Below the pieces are notes generated by a model. That model did no database searches. It had not been told where the DNA came from and saw only the letters and a program-made list of their open reading frames with translations. Shown here piece by piece: positions 1-8,238 of a DNA stretch of 40,389 nt. The position numbers were made by a program, and so were the translations under genes. Source of the DNA: a virus; IMG/VR virus record IMGVR_UViG_3300037674_000399, positions 1-40,389 of that record, one strand, 5' to 3'. Position 1 is the stretch's first letter; each line of letters opens with the position of its first letter.

Positions 1-902
1 AATACATAATCAGCGTGTTGATAATTACCTAATGCCTGTCCTTCATCTCCCACAGCAGGTGGTATATAAACATTTTTATAATGCTTTGTAAATTCTTCAT
101 TTAAATATCCGTTATATATAACTCCTCCTGCTAAACAAAGATTGTCGCAAGATTTAAGTGGATAGATATGTTCTTTAATTTTATCATTTGTAAATTTTTG
201 TAATGTAAATGCCAAATCTGGTACACCATATTCTTCTACATTAATTAATTCGTGAGTTTTATAATTTTTTTCTTTTATAACATCATCAAGTATTGTTTCA
301 AATACATTATAATAATATGAACTAAATCTTCCATAACCAACTAACCCCATTAATTTACTTGCACCTAACGAACCAAATCCAGTTCGTTTTGACATTTGAT
401 TCCACAACCAACCTATAGGTAATTCTTTTGACAAGTCTTTAATATTATAATCTTTATCAACAAATATACATCTATGTTTATAACCTATACCATCAATAGC
501 AACTATATCTGATTGTTCATAACCAGAATTGATAAACGCATAAGTAGCGTGAGATTGATGATGGTCTATAAAGTAAATATCATCTTTGTAATAATGATCC
601 CATAACTTTTTAGGTTTAAAATCTAATACTTCTTTAGGTAATATATCTTTACACATTCTAATACCACCAACTGTCATTGAAAAACTTAATATACCATCTT
701 TTGGTTTTTTAAAATACTCTTTAACAAATTCATTATTTAATTTATAGTCACCTGTTTCTAATTGTTCTTGATGAGCATAAGAGTCTACCTTTAATGGTAG
801 ATTATGTTTAAATCTAGTATATCTTTCTCTTTGATTATGAAAGACACCATCATAAGTATTATGGTCGTGTAGATTTAATGCAACTGCAAATATTTTAGTC
901 AT
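1..902 (-). CDS. Carbamoyltransferase, NodU/CmcH/TobZ family (3' end cut by window edge)
   Basis: I translated this frame by hand. It is open from ATG at 902-900 to the window edge, giving the first 300 residues. Family signatures are visible: an N-terminal strand followed by NLHDHNTYDG, the metal/substrate motif DHHQSHA at residues 113-119, a LCLAGGV segment near residue 250, and PPAVGDEGQALG at about 282-293, which matches the P-A-x-GD-x-G-x-ALG block of NodU-type enzymes. Known members transfer carbamoyl from carbamoyl phosphate to a hydroxyl of a sugar or antibiotic through carbamoyl-AMP. Usual length is 500-600 residues, so the C-terminal domain lies outside the window. The start overlaps the stop of the upstream radical SAM gene by 8 bases, suggesting translational coupling. 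With neighbouring aminotransferase, epimerase and glycosyltransferase genes, a sugar acceptor is the likely substrate; that is inference. Confidence 0.85.
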   Translation of the reverse strand, partial: MTKIFAVALNLHDHNTYDGVFHNQRERYTRFKHNLPLKVDSYAHQEQLETGDYKLNNEFVKEYFKKPKDGILSFSMTVGGIRMCKDILPKEVLDFKPKKLWDHYYKDDIYFIDHHQSHATYAFINSGYEQSDIVAIDGIGYKHRCIFVDKDYNIKDLSKELPIGWLWNQMSKRTGFGSLGASKLMGLVGYGRFSSYYYNVFETILDDVIKEKNYKTHELINVEEYGVPDLAFTLQKFTNDKIKEHIYPLKSCDNLCLAGGVIYNGYLNEEFTKHYKNVYIPPAVGDEGQALGNYQHADYV

Positions 903-1719
903 TTAATACCTTCGCATATTTTCTCATAGGAAAATGTCCTTTTGGTGGAACAAATTCAGTACAAGTCTTACAATAGTTTTCATATTTAAATAATCTAAAG
1001 TTCATCATCTTATCAACGTTCTCCTGTGTAATGTCCCACTCTTTTGATAACTCTTTATTATTAGCAAACTTTTTACTACAATGTACTATAGTTTTTGTTT
1101 CAAAATTTATTACAGGCACCATTGGAAAAGAAGCACACAATTTTCTATCTATTTCATCTGCTTGTATAACATCTGTAAATTCTGGTGACCTACCATTAAA
1201 TGCTTTCCACATAGTATTCTTATGATTTAACTTTTCTATTACTTCTTTATGATTGTCTTTGTATTTAAAATAGTTTGGTGTCTTTACAACTACATTATAA
1301 TTATTCATATCATTTTCAGGTACAAAATCAAAGTTACCTAACATCTTTACTTCATCCTCATAAAAGTCTAATATATTGTGTTCAACATACAGTATTTCTT
1401 TATCTTTTAATACTTTAGGATATCTCTTTCTAACAAACGAGTTTGATAATACTGAACAAATAAAATTAGGATACTTTTTAATTTCTGCAATAACTTTATC
1501 TAAATTTTTAATTAGTCCAGGTTCACCACCAAGTAAACATATTCTCATCTTATAGTTTTTAAATTTCTCTAAAGTGCTTTTCAAAAAGACCATATCTACT
1601 GTCAAGTTTCTCATTTCTAAAGTATAACTTGTACAATAATGGCAGTCTTTATTGCAAGACATTGATAGAAAGAAGTCTACCGCCAAATAATTATTCTGTA
1701 TTTCTTGTAAGGTTTTCAT
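895..1719 (-). CDS. Radical SAM protein
   Basis: The 274-residue protein has the radical SAM cluster motif CxxxCxxC at C22, C26 and C29 (CNKDCHYC), followed by a GGEP motif (LLGGEPG) near residue 65 that contacts SAM's amino group. The C-terminal part carries extra cysteines (LCASF near 194, HCSKK near 214, YCKTC near 248), which could bind an auxiliary cluster as in SPASM/twitch proteins. Family members cleave SAM to a 5'-deoxyadenosyl radical and modify peptides, sugars or nucleotides; the substrate here cannot be told. It starts 1 base after the end of the next upstream gene and overlaps the carbamoyltransferase start, so it belongs to the same operon. Confidence 0.85.
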   Translation of the reverse strand: MKTLQEIQNNYLAVDFFLSMSCNKDCHYCTSYTLEMRNLTVDMVFLKSTLEKFKNYKMRICLLGGEPGLIKNLDKVIAEIKKYPNFICSVLSNSFVRKRYPKVLKDKEILYVEHNILDFYEDEVKMLGNFDFVPENDMNNYNVVVKTPNYFKYKDNHKEVIEKLNHKNTMWKAFNGRSPEFTDVIQADEIDRKLCASFPMVPVINFETKTIVHCSKKFANNKELSKEWDITQENVDKMMNFRLFKYENYCKTCTEFVPPKGHFPMRKYAKVLND

Positions 1720-1720
1720 A

Positions 1721-2053
1721 TTAATGTGTTTCTATAACTTTAGTTCCGTTTACTATTCTTATTTTTTTAGAATCCTTATTCCAATCACTACCACAAAATT
1801 TCTTACATACAGGTGGCGCTTGTTCTGGTTTATTTTTTAACATATTATAAAAATCAGTCCACTCTTTACTCTTAAAAATATCTTCAACATTTTCATTATT
1901 TTCTAATTTTAAATGTTCTTTAAACAAAGTTTTAATCCAATCTTGGTCTCTATATAATTCATCATCTACCCAACAACAAGGAGTAAAAAATCCATTACAA
2001 GAAAGAGTTACTTCTTGGTCTTTGTATATACATTTAGGACAAAATTTACTCAT
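1721..2053 (-). CDS. Cys-rich SPASM-like Fe-S protein (apparent C-terminal half of a split radical SAM enzyme)
   Basis: I chose ATG at 2053 (MSKFCPKC...). A GTG two codons upstream is possible. The protein has C5xxC8, then C19 and the pair C26-C27 (CNGFFTPCCW), then a later CKKFC. This spacing resembles the auxiliary-cluster (SPASM) part of radical SAM enzymes, where the pattern normally sits at the C-terminus of the same polypeptide. The gene begins inside the last codons of the radical SAM gene 2046-2726; the two overlap by 8 bases (ATGAGTAA) in different frames. The pair therefore looks like one enzyme encoded as two coupled genes, or a frame break. No catalytic CxxxCxxC is present in this part. 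Confidence 0.7.
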   Translation of the reverse strand: MSKFCPKCIYKDQEVTLSCNGFFTPCCWVDDELYRDQDWIKTLFKEHLKLENNENVEDIFKSKEWTDFYNMLKNKPEQAPPVCKKFCGSDWNKDSKKIRIVNGTKVIETH

Positions 2054-2726
2054 CTTCACGCTTTATTTTAGGTGGTTTAAATCTATCCCTCTTATTTCTT
2101 TGAGCATTTTGTAAATATTCTATTTCATCTTCATCTCTTCGTGTCTTTATAAAAATCATTTCTATACTATATTTTTTCGCCAATTGTTTGCACTCATCCA
2201 TATATTTTTTATTATAATCAAAGATAATATATTGCCAAATTGCTTCAACTCCCATTAACCTTGCCATCAACATCATCTTAAATAAAAATTCACCATTTTG
2301 ATTTACACGATAATTATGACTCAAGTGTGGGGGTCCATCAATACCAAAAGTCCAAATAGCTTCTGGATTTGCTAAAAATGCTTTTTCATACCAATCTTCT
2401 TTTCTTCCTGTAGCAGCTGTATTAACTCTAGTTCTAAATTTTTTTCCGTTTAAAGAGAATATTTTACATATTTTTAATAATTCAATAAAATATTTATTAA
2501 AAATAGGGTCAGAAAGTTGTCCACTAAAAGTTATATCACCATTCCAATATTTTAATATTTTTTTTAATCCATCTGGTGTTAAATCGTTACCTGGGACAAC
2601 TTTAGTCTTATGTAAAAACATATATGTTGTTCTCTTACACATAGAGCATTCCAATGTACATCTAGGCGTACCTTCAATATTAAGTCTTTTATTTTTAAAG
2701 AAAAATCTATCTCGTGATGTTTTCAT
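2046..2726 (-). CDS. Radical SAM protein, catalytic half
   Basis: 226 residues. The radical SAM motif is C23xxxC27xxC30 (CTLECSMC), preceded by a short beta strand (LNIEGTPR), the usual start of the TIM-barrel core. The GGE position is replaced by FSGQLSDP near residue 87, a variant of the FxGxGEP type. The protein ends soon after the barrel and lacks an auxiliary-cluster domain; that domain seems to be supplied by the overlapping downstream gene 1721-2053. Its start overlaps the end of the aminotransferase gene by 20 bases. Substrate unknown; the setting suggests a sugar or other small-molecule modification. Confidence 0.85.
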   Translation of the reverse strand: MKTSRDRFFFKNKRLNIEGTPRCTLECSMCKRTTYMFLHKTKVVPGNDLTPDGLKKILKYWNGDITFSGQLSDPIFNKYFIELLKICKIFSLNGKKFRTRVNTAATGRKEDWYEKAFLANPEAIWTFGIDGPPHLSHNYRVNQNGEFLFKMMLMARLMGVEAIWQYIIFDYNKKYMDECKQLAKKYSIEMIFIKTRRDEDEIEYLQNAQRNKRDRFKPPKIKREDE

Positions 2727-3972
2727 AAAACTTATTAAATGCTATCTTCAACTTTCTTTTATTCTTAAACTCAACTTCTTCAATATACCCTGGTGTTTGA
2801 TAGGTCTTCTCTACAATATAATCGTAAATAGGTTCAGTTGTTTCGTTGACTAAACTTGCGTCAAATAAATCATCACCTAATACTCTTTTCATATTTTTTA
2901 CAAACTTATTCTCTTCGTGTCCTAATAAAATTAAAATTGTATTAATAACTTCATCAATCTCCTCTTGTTTCATATAAGGGTGTATAGGTAAAGTCAATAT
3001 AGTATCACAAATAATTTTACTAATATACTGTTTATCTTTTCTATGATTAATGTTTTGATACATAGGACTTTCAGACAAAGGTTTATCATAATGCACTTTC
3101 GCACCAAGTCTATCTTTAACCATATCTCTTACTTTTTTATTCTGTAATCTAATAACATATTTGTGATAGTTATGGTTAAGACCATTTGTTGTAGGTTGTA
3201 CTGTTACATAATCTTTTAATTGTTCATCATATTGTTTTGCTATCTCTTGTCTTTTAGATATCCATTCGTTCATCTTCTTTAATCTAAAGTTAATAAAACA
3301 AGCATTAAGCATTAACATTTTTGAGTTACGACCTAACACTTCATTGTTGCCGTGTCTTCTTAACTTTCTAAACAATTCTGCTTTGTCTTTATCATCTGTT
3401 AAGATTGCCCCACCACCTGCTATACCAGCTACAACTTTATTTGCGTTGAAACTTAAACAACTAACATCTCCTATTGAACCTGCTTTAACATCATTTAAAC
3501 TAGCACCTAATGACTGAGCGGCGTCTTCTATAAATGCAATATTCTTTTCTTTACAAAAATCTAATATCTCTTTTGTATCAGACATACTACCAAATAAATG
3601 TGGATACACTATCGCTTTTACTCTCGGCGTCCACTCTCTTTTAATACTATCTAAATCCATATGATAAGTTAAAATATTAGGTTCACAAAACACAGGTCTT
3701 GCACCTACCATAGATATACAAGACGCTGTTGCTATCCAAGAAAATTGAGTTGTCATTACATCATATCTAGAATCAATACCTAAACTAATTAAAGCAAAAT
3801 GTAATGCGTCTGTACCACTATTACAAGCGACAGCATACTTTCTACCTGTTATTTTAGTAAGACTCTTTTCAAGGAACTCTACATTTTGTTCCTGTTCTTG
3901 TTGCATAGCACTATCAAAGATTTTTAAATATGCTTCTTTGTTTGCTAAATATTCTCTATCCCAACCTGTCAT
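2707..3972 (-). CDS. DegT/DnrJ/EryC1/StrS-family PLP aminotransferase
   Basis: 421 residues of fold-type I aminotransferase. Landmarks are the phosphate-binding CNSGTDAL at 50-57, the PLP-stacking region QFSWIATAS at 76-84, EDAAQSLGA at 149-157, and the PLP-binding lysine K179 in SFNANK. Family members convert keto-sugars on nucleotide carriers to amino sugars for O-antigen or glycan synthesis. The family is about 370 residues long; here a roughly 65-residue C-terminal extension of unknown role (after about residue 355) is added. The gene overlaps both neighbours (17 bases with the SGNH hydrolase, 20 with the radical SAM gene), which fits one translated operon. Confidence 0.9.
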   Translation of the reverse strand: MTGWDREYLANKEAYLKIFDSAMQQEQEQNVEFLEKSLTKITGRKYAVACNSGTDALHFALISLGIDSRYDVMTTQFSWIATASCISMVGARPVFCEPNILTYHMDLDSIKREWTPRVKAIVYPHLFGSMSDTKEILDFCKEKNIAFIEDAAQSLGASLNDVKAGSIGDVSCLSFNANKVVAGIAGGGAILTDDKDKAELFRKLRRHGNNEVLGRNSKMLMLNACFINFRLKKMNEWISKRQEIAKQYDEQLKDYVTVQPTTNGLNHNYHKYVIRLQNKKVRDMVKDRLGAKVHYDKPLSESPMYQNINHRKDKQYISKIICDTILTLPIHPYMKQEEIDEVINTILILLGHEENKFVKNMKRVLGDDLFDASLVNETTEPIYDYIVEKTYQTPGYIEEVEFKNKRKLKIAFNKFYENITR

Positions 3973-4675
3973 ATATAAACTCCGCTATTTTTTCTTGTCC
4001 TTTTGCAGTAGGATGAGTATCTTTTTTTGAAACTTCATATTTACCATATCCTAATACATCACTCTTTATACTAAACCCACCTATACCTGGATCGCCAGGC
4101 CAACCTATAAAATTTTTATCTATCTTATCACAATAAATATTATTATTAATATGTTGTAAAAATCTACTATTATCCATTTCCACGGCGTCCTGTTTTTGTG
4201 TAGCTGGATTGTACCACCAACCGTGAAATATATGAAGCATTTGAACTTGTTTTAAAGGTATCTTTTTAGATTTACATATCTCTTGAAGACTATAATAATA
4301 TCCAATACTTTTATCCAAAAAACCAAACATATCATTTGAACCATAACCAAAAAAACCAACTGCTAATTTACCTGTATTACAAACTTGGGTATTATTAAAC
4401 CACTTTCCTTTTATTTTCCAATCTCGCCTTTGACATACAGACCAAGCAGGTATTACCAATCCTATATTATCAATAGTCGCTATTTTGTCCAATAGACTAT
4501 AGTAAATATATTCGTTACCTGCTCCACTATGAGCAAGATTAATAACTTCCATATCTAATTTTTTTCCTAGTATCTCGGGCCAGAAAGGCCAAGCGTTAGG
4601 ACCTATATCGTGAAAATCACTACACCAATCTTTATCTGTATAACTACAACCACCAGTTAATAATATTTTTCTCAT
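3956..4675 (-). CDS. SGNH/GDSL-type hydrolase
   Basis: 239 residues. Block I is GGCSYT with the predicted nucleophile S11; a G/N block appears as HSGAGNE near residue 49-55; block V is DTHP with D219 and H221, placed just before the C-terminal helix as expected. SGNH enzymes are esterases or acyl transferases, and in glycan clusters they often remove or add acetyl groups. No signal peptide is visible, so it acts inside the infected cell or on phage-made glycans. It overlaps the glycosyltransferase gene by 4 bases. Confidence 0.8.
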   Translation of the reverse strand: MRKILLTGGCSYTDKDWCSDFHDIGPNAWPFWPEILGKKLDMEVINLAHSGAGNEYIYYSLLDKIATIDNIGLVIPAWSVCQRRDWKIKGKWFNNTQVCNTGKLAVGFFGYGSNDMFGFLDKSIGYYYSLQEICKSKKIPLKQVQMLHIFHGWWYNPATQKQDAVEMDNSRFLQHINNNIYCDKIDKNFIGWPGDPGIGGFSIKSDVLGYGKYEVSKKDTHPTAKGQEKIAEFIYDRLG

Positions 4676-6057
4676 ATTCTTGTTTCAGCGTCAACTAAAA
4701 TCGGATTATTTTCTCTATAATAATCTTCAATAAGTCTTTCATCTTGAACTATAGTTTGTATTTTAGTAATACCTAATATTCCAAAAACTATAACTCTATG
4801 TCTTCCATCAATTACATAATACTTGTCTTCAGGAACATCTATAGATGTTCTTGACGATTTATGTTTTGATTTAATACATTCAATTGGTAAACATTTACTA
4901 GGATTAAAATTCTTTATAATTCTATCTACTGTATCAACATTTATTTCTGCTTGTATAGATTTATCTATCCATAATTTAGATAACTCTATTTCTTGTTGAC
5001 CTTTAGGAAATTTTGGATTCTTATCCCAACCTCTTTTATAATATAAGTTAGAAGTCTGTGGTAAGATATTATCGTCCCAACCCTTTTTCATAGCTGGTAA
5101 ATATTTTCTTTGCACCTCTTCAATAACACCTAACATACTTTTTCTTTTACGTCTTACTATATTCACATTTCCATACTTTTCAATAAGTACTCTTATTTTC
5201 TTTATTAAATCAATAAGAATATTTATGTTGTCAGAATATATCTGCTTTGTGGGTACAGGTCTGTTCCAGTATACCATACCACCATCTTTTATATTCTTAT
5301 CTCTTAAATACTCTACTTTTTTACCTAACCATCTAAATTCTACAAAAAGTCTAGGTGCAGGATCAAAGTTTGGTTTTGTATAGACATATGTTTCAAATTT
5401 ACCTAATATATTAGATATAGGCGCAAATAGATTATTTGAATTACGATTAATCCACTTCTCGTTATATGTTATAATACCGTGGTCTGGATACTTTTTAATT
5501 ACTTTTTCAATTTCTTTATAATATATTTCATTTGTTCCTAAAAATAAATGTTTATATTGTATATCATCTTTCACAGGTTTATATACATCAAAGTTAATTA
5601 TCTTCTCATATTGTTTACCTACACCATTTTGATAGACTTCGTGGTCGCATAAGTTCCAAACCTTTTTAGTTTTAAAATATCTTAATGCTAAAGGATATTC
5701 TTCAGGATGATTTTCTGAATAAAGTGCTATTACATTATTATTGAATAATAAATGTAAAGTTAATAATTGTTCTTTAGTATATTTGTGTTTATCTAGGTAT
5801 GGTAAAGTTATCATACTTCTACCTAGTACTAAAGTTAATTCATCTGTAGATGGTGTGTAATAGTCAAAGACAATATTTTCATAAGTCTTATATTGGTCTT
5901 TAATTGCTTTTATATAATCTTCTTTTGGGTGTTTAGGATTGGGTATTATTACACATTGACTTTCAATACCTACTGAATTGAGATAACAACAATGTTCATA
6001 ACTATAACGTAATAATCCATCACCAGGTTTACCTGTACATACTATATTCAATATCAT
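4672..6057 (-). CDS. Glycosyltransferase-like protein with a ParB-like C-terminal domain
   Basis: 461 residues. The N-terminal part (about 1-290) looks like a GT-B type glycosyltransferase as seen in marine phages: an early GDGLLRYSYEHC segment, then FDPAPRLFVEF and KNIKDGGMVYWNR in the second half. After a charged linker (about 290-340) the C-terminal part (about 345-461) resembles the ParB/sulfiredoxin fold, with YYVIDGRHR (D417-R421) followed by a hydrophobic helix and FGILGI, as in D-G-x-H-R of ParB-like nucleases or NTPases. Such domains bind nucleotides. A fusion of the two is unusual. Both domain calls are from motif memory; the glycosyltransferase call is the firmer one. Confidence 0.65.
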   Translation of the reverse strand: MILNIVCTGKPGDGLLRYSYEHCCYLNSVGIESQCVIIPNPKHPKEDYIKAIKDQYKTYENIVFDYYTPSTDELTLVLGRSMITLPYLDKHKYTKEQLLTLHLLFNNNVIALYSENHPEEYPLALRYFKTKKVWNLCDHEVYQNGVGKQYEKIINFDVYKPVKDDIQYKHLFLGTNEIYYKEIEKVIKKYPDHGIITYNEKWINRNSNNLFAPISNILGKFETYVYTKPNFDPAPRLFVEFRWLGKKVEYLRDKNIKDGGMVYWNRPVPTKQIYSDNINILIDLIKKIRVLIEKYGNVNIVRRKRKSMLGVIEEVQRKYLPAMKKGWDDNILPQTSNLYYKRGWDKNPKFPKGQQEIELSKLWIDKSIQAEINVDTVDRIIKNFNPSKCLPIECIKSKHKSSRTSIDVPEDKYYVIDGRHRVIVFGILGITKIQTIVQDERLIEDYYRENNPILVDAETRI

Positions 6058-6058
6058 A

Positions 6059-6535
6059 TTAACTCATTAAATCTATAGCAATCTTTAATAACTCAATTTT
6101 ATTTTTAGCTTGTCTTAATTTCTTTTTAACTTCAATATCTTTTGAATCTCTAATTTGTTTTAATTCAAACAATGCAAGTTTCAAAGCAAATAAATGGTCT
6201 TCATTTTCTGTTTCTTCAAACATTGCTTTAACAATAGTAGGATAGAATTTTGTATCTAATCTATGTTCATCAAATACTAATCCATCTCTTTTAGCAATCC
6301 TCACTACCATTTCTTCAACTGCCTTTTTTTCTTTTTGCTTTTTCTGATATGTATTTTCGTGAAGGTCATCTAAAGTAATAATCTTTAATAACTCTTGACA
6401 AACTGGATATTTCTCATCATATTCAACTATATGTGAAATAACTTTTTCATTTTTTTCATCTCTTAATAAAACTTCAATATTCTTTCTTTCATTATCTATA
6501 AAACTTGCTGTAATGTAATTTTCTTTAGTTATCAT
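6059..6535 (-). CDS. Hypothetical protein, helical and charged
   Basis: 158 residues with no motif I recognise. The first 45 residues are beta-rich (ITASFIDNERKNIEVLL), the remainder is strongly helical and rich in K and E, with a likely coiled coil between about 60 and 75 and again at 125-155. It sits between the epimerase (1-base overlap) and the glycosyltransferase (1-base gap). Similar-looking proteins occur near tail-fibre genes of marine T4-like phages, but I cannot name a function. Confidence 0.7.
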   Translation of the reverse strand: MITKENYITASFIDNERKNIEVLLRDEKNEKVISHIVEYDEKYPVCQELLKIITLDDLHENTYQKKQKEKKAVEEMVVRIAKRDGLVFDEHRLDTKFYPTIVKAMFEETENEDHLFALKLALFELKQIRDSKDIEVKKKLRQAKNKIELLKIAIDLMS

Positions 6536-7281
6536 TAATTTGTTCTCCTGTTCTTTGTTATATATGTTTTTAAATTCACTTCAGGATTCCAACCTAAAGA
6601 TTTTAAAAATCCTATATCTGCTTTATTCAATATTCTTTCAGATTCATCTGCTAATTGTTCTTTAGTATCAATCTTAAAGTATTGTAGTATATCAGTTAGC
6701 TTATGTAATTCTCCAGCACCAATATCTATAATATCTCCAAATGGTATTACTCTTTCAGTTGAAGATATTAAAGTATTTATCGCTGAGCATATATCGTCTA
6801 CGTGAATAAAATCTCTCCAATGGTTTGTATTAACATATGGTACATCATTTCTCAATATTCTAGGTATCAACATAGTATCTCTAGCACCTTGACCATAGAC
6901 TGTAGTAAATCTCAAACCAACAGATTTTTTTGGTGCAATTTGTTCCATAGAATACTTACTCATTGCATATGGATTTCTCCAGGGTTCGTATGCAGTACTT
7001 GAACTTGCGTATAAAATTTTTGTGTCTTTGAAATGGTCAAATACTCTTTGACTTGCGATAACGTTATGTTTCCAATAGTCTGTAGGATTTTTAAAACTAT
7101 CTCTAACACCAGATAGTCCTGCTAAATGTATTACCCAATCAACATCATATTTTAAATTACAAGTTAGTAAATCATTACCACTATTACGGTCTATCTCAAT
7201 AATAGTATGTCTTTTTATTTGTAGATATGTCTTTAGATTTTTTCCTATAAATCCATCAGAACCAGTTAATAATATTTTCAT
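6535..7281 (-). CDS. NAD-dependent epimerase/dehydratase (extended SDR)
   Basis: 248 residues. The Rossmann motif GxxGxxG is G7-S-D-G10-F-I-G13, the strand VIHLAG is at 50-55, SSST at 93-96 supplies the catalytic Ser/Thr, and YxxxK is Y105-A-M-S-K109. These are the complete catalytic elements of nucleotide-sugar epimerases and dehydratases such as GalE or RmlB. It is shorter than most (about 310 residues), with a reduced C-terminal substrate domain. It is the first gene of the sugar cluster after the fibre genes and probably makes an activated sugar for the glycosyltransferase next to it. Confidence 0.88.
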   Translation of the reverse strand: MKILLTGSDGFIGKNLKTYLQIKRHTIIEIDRNSGNDLLTCNLKYDVDWVIHLAGLSGVRDSFKNPTDYWKHNVIASQRVFDHFKDTKILYASSSTAYEPWRNPYAMSKYSMEQIAPKKSVGLRFTTVYGQGARDTMLIPRILRNDVPYVNTNHWRDFIHVDDICSAINTLISSTERVIPFGDIIDIGAGELHKLTDILQYFKIDTKEQLADESERILNKADIGFLKSLGWNPEVNLKTYITKNRRTN

Positions 7282-7297
7282 AATAAAATCTCATTGT

Positions 7298-8227
7298 TTA
7301 ACTTTTATTTATTTTCAAATACCAAGTATTTGATGTTGAAGCTGTACCATTTGGAAACTCTTGCGCTCTATAATCATCAGCATCCACTTGACGAGTTTGA
7401 TAATCTCCTGAACCTGTCAATATTGTATCTGCCATACCAGAACCTCTATTTGTTCCTGATATATAACTATAAGTTATTCTAAAACCATCTGCTGAAGCAG
7501 CTGCTGTATATTTAATTGCATTGCCTATTAAAGTATTAAAATCTGCTGTTACATATTCTCTTAAATCATTTCCAGCGGTAACATAAAGTGGTGTTTTTGT
7601 AGATTGATTAGCACCATCTATTTGATGTAAATAATAATTTTGAATTGTTGTAGGATTATCCAATGCGTGGTCTCCAATTGTTGTAGGGTCATAAGCAGTT
7701 GTATCTGCTTGAGTATTTACAAAAATTGGTGTTCCATTAACTAAAGTAGAACCTGCAACATTATTTGAAGTGTTAATATGATATGTTCCACCTTGTTCAG
7801 TTGTTAAAGTCGCCGCCACTAATTTATCTATTGCAGGATGAAGAAAAGTATCTTTAACATCTTCCAATGACATTGCTTGAATATTATTAGTCGCTGTTCT
7901 ATAACAAGGCCAAGTTTTTCCTGAATCAGTTGGAGCTGAACCAGAGTTTGTTGTTGATTGTATTTTATCGTAGGTAACAGTTACCGTTGTAGGTTCTGCT
8001 GTTGTTGCCTCATTAGGAAAAGCTGAAGCGTCTGTTGAATGGACACCCGCCGCTTGTCTTGTATCTGTTATTGATCCAACATTACCACCAGAACTAACTA
8101 CTGATAATGCAACAGATGGTGCTAATGAATATTGATAGATTGTTTGTGTAATTATTTCATCAACTTCAGGAGAAGTCATTTCTCTCAAATTGCCTGCGCT
8201 ATAATATAAAGGAGCTCGTATAGCCAT
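7298..8227 (-). CDS. Virion structural protein, probable fibre-associated
   Basis: 309 residues, rich in T, S, N and A, typical of phage fibre proteins. An internal duplication is visible: residues 5-30 (APLYYSAGNLREM...) resemble residues 212-241 (TPLYVTAGNDLREY...), and a weaker copy starts near 115. No enzyme motif is seen. It is the last gene of the baseplate/fibre operon and begins 11 bases after the preceding fibre-like gene, with RBS AGGAG upstream of ATG. Confidence 0.75.
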   Translation of the reverse strand: MAIRAPLYYSAGNLREMTSPEVDEIITQTIYQYSLAPSVALSVVSSGGNVGSITDTRQAAGVHSTDASAFPNEATTAEPTTVTVTYDKIQSTTNSGSAPTDSGKTWPCYRTATNNIQAMSLEDVKDTFLHPAIDKLVAATLTTEQGGTYHINTSNNVAGSTLVNGTPIFVNTQADTTAYDPTTIGDHALDNPTTIQNYYLHQIDGANQSTKTPLYVTAGNDLREYVTADFNTLIGNAIKYTAAASADGFRITYSYISGTNRGSGMADTILTGSGDYQTRQVDADDYRAQEFPNGTASTSNTWYLKINKS

Positions 8228-8238
8228 AATTTAATCTC

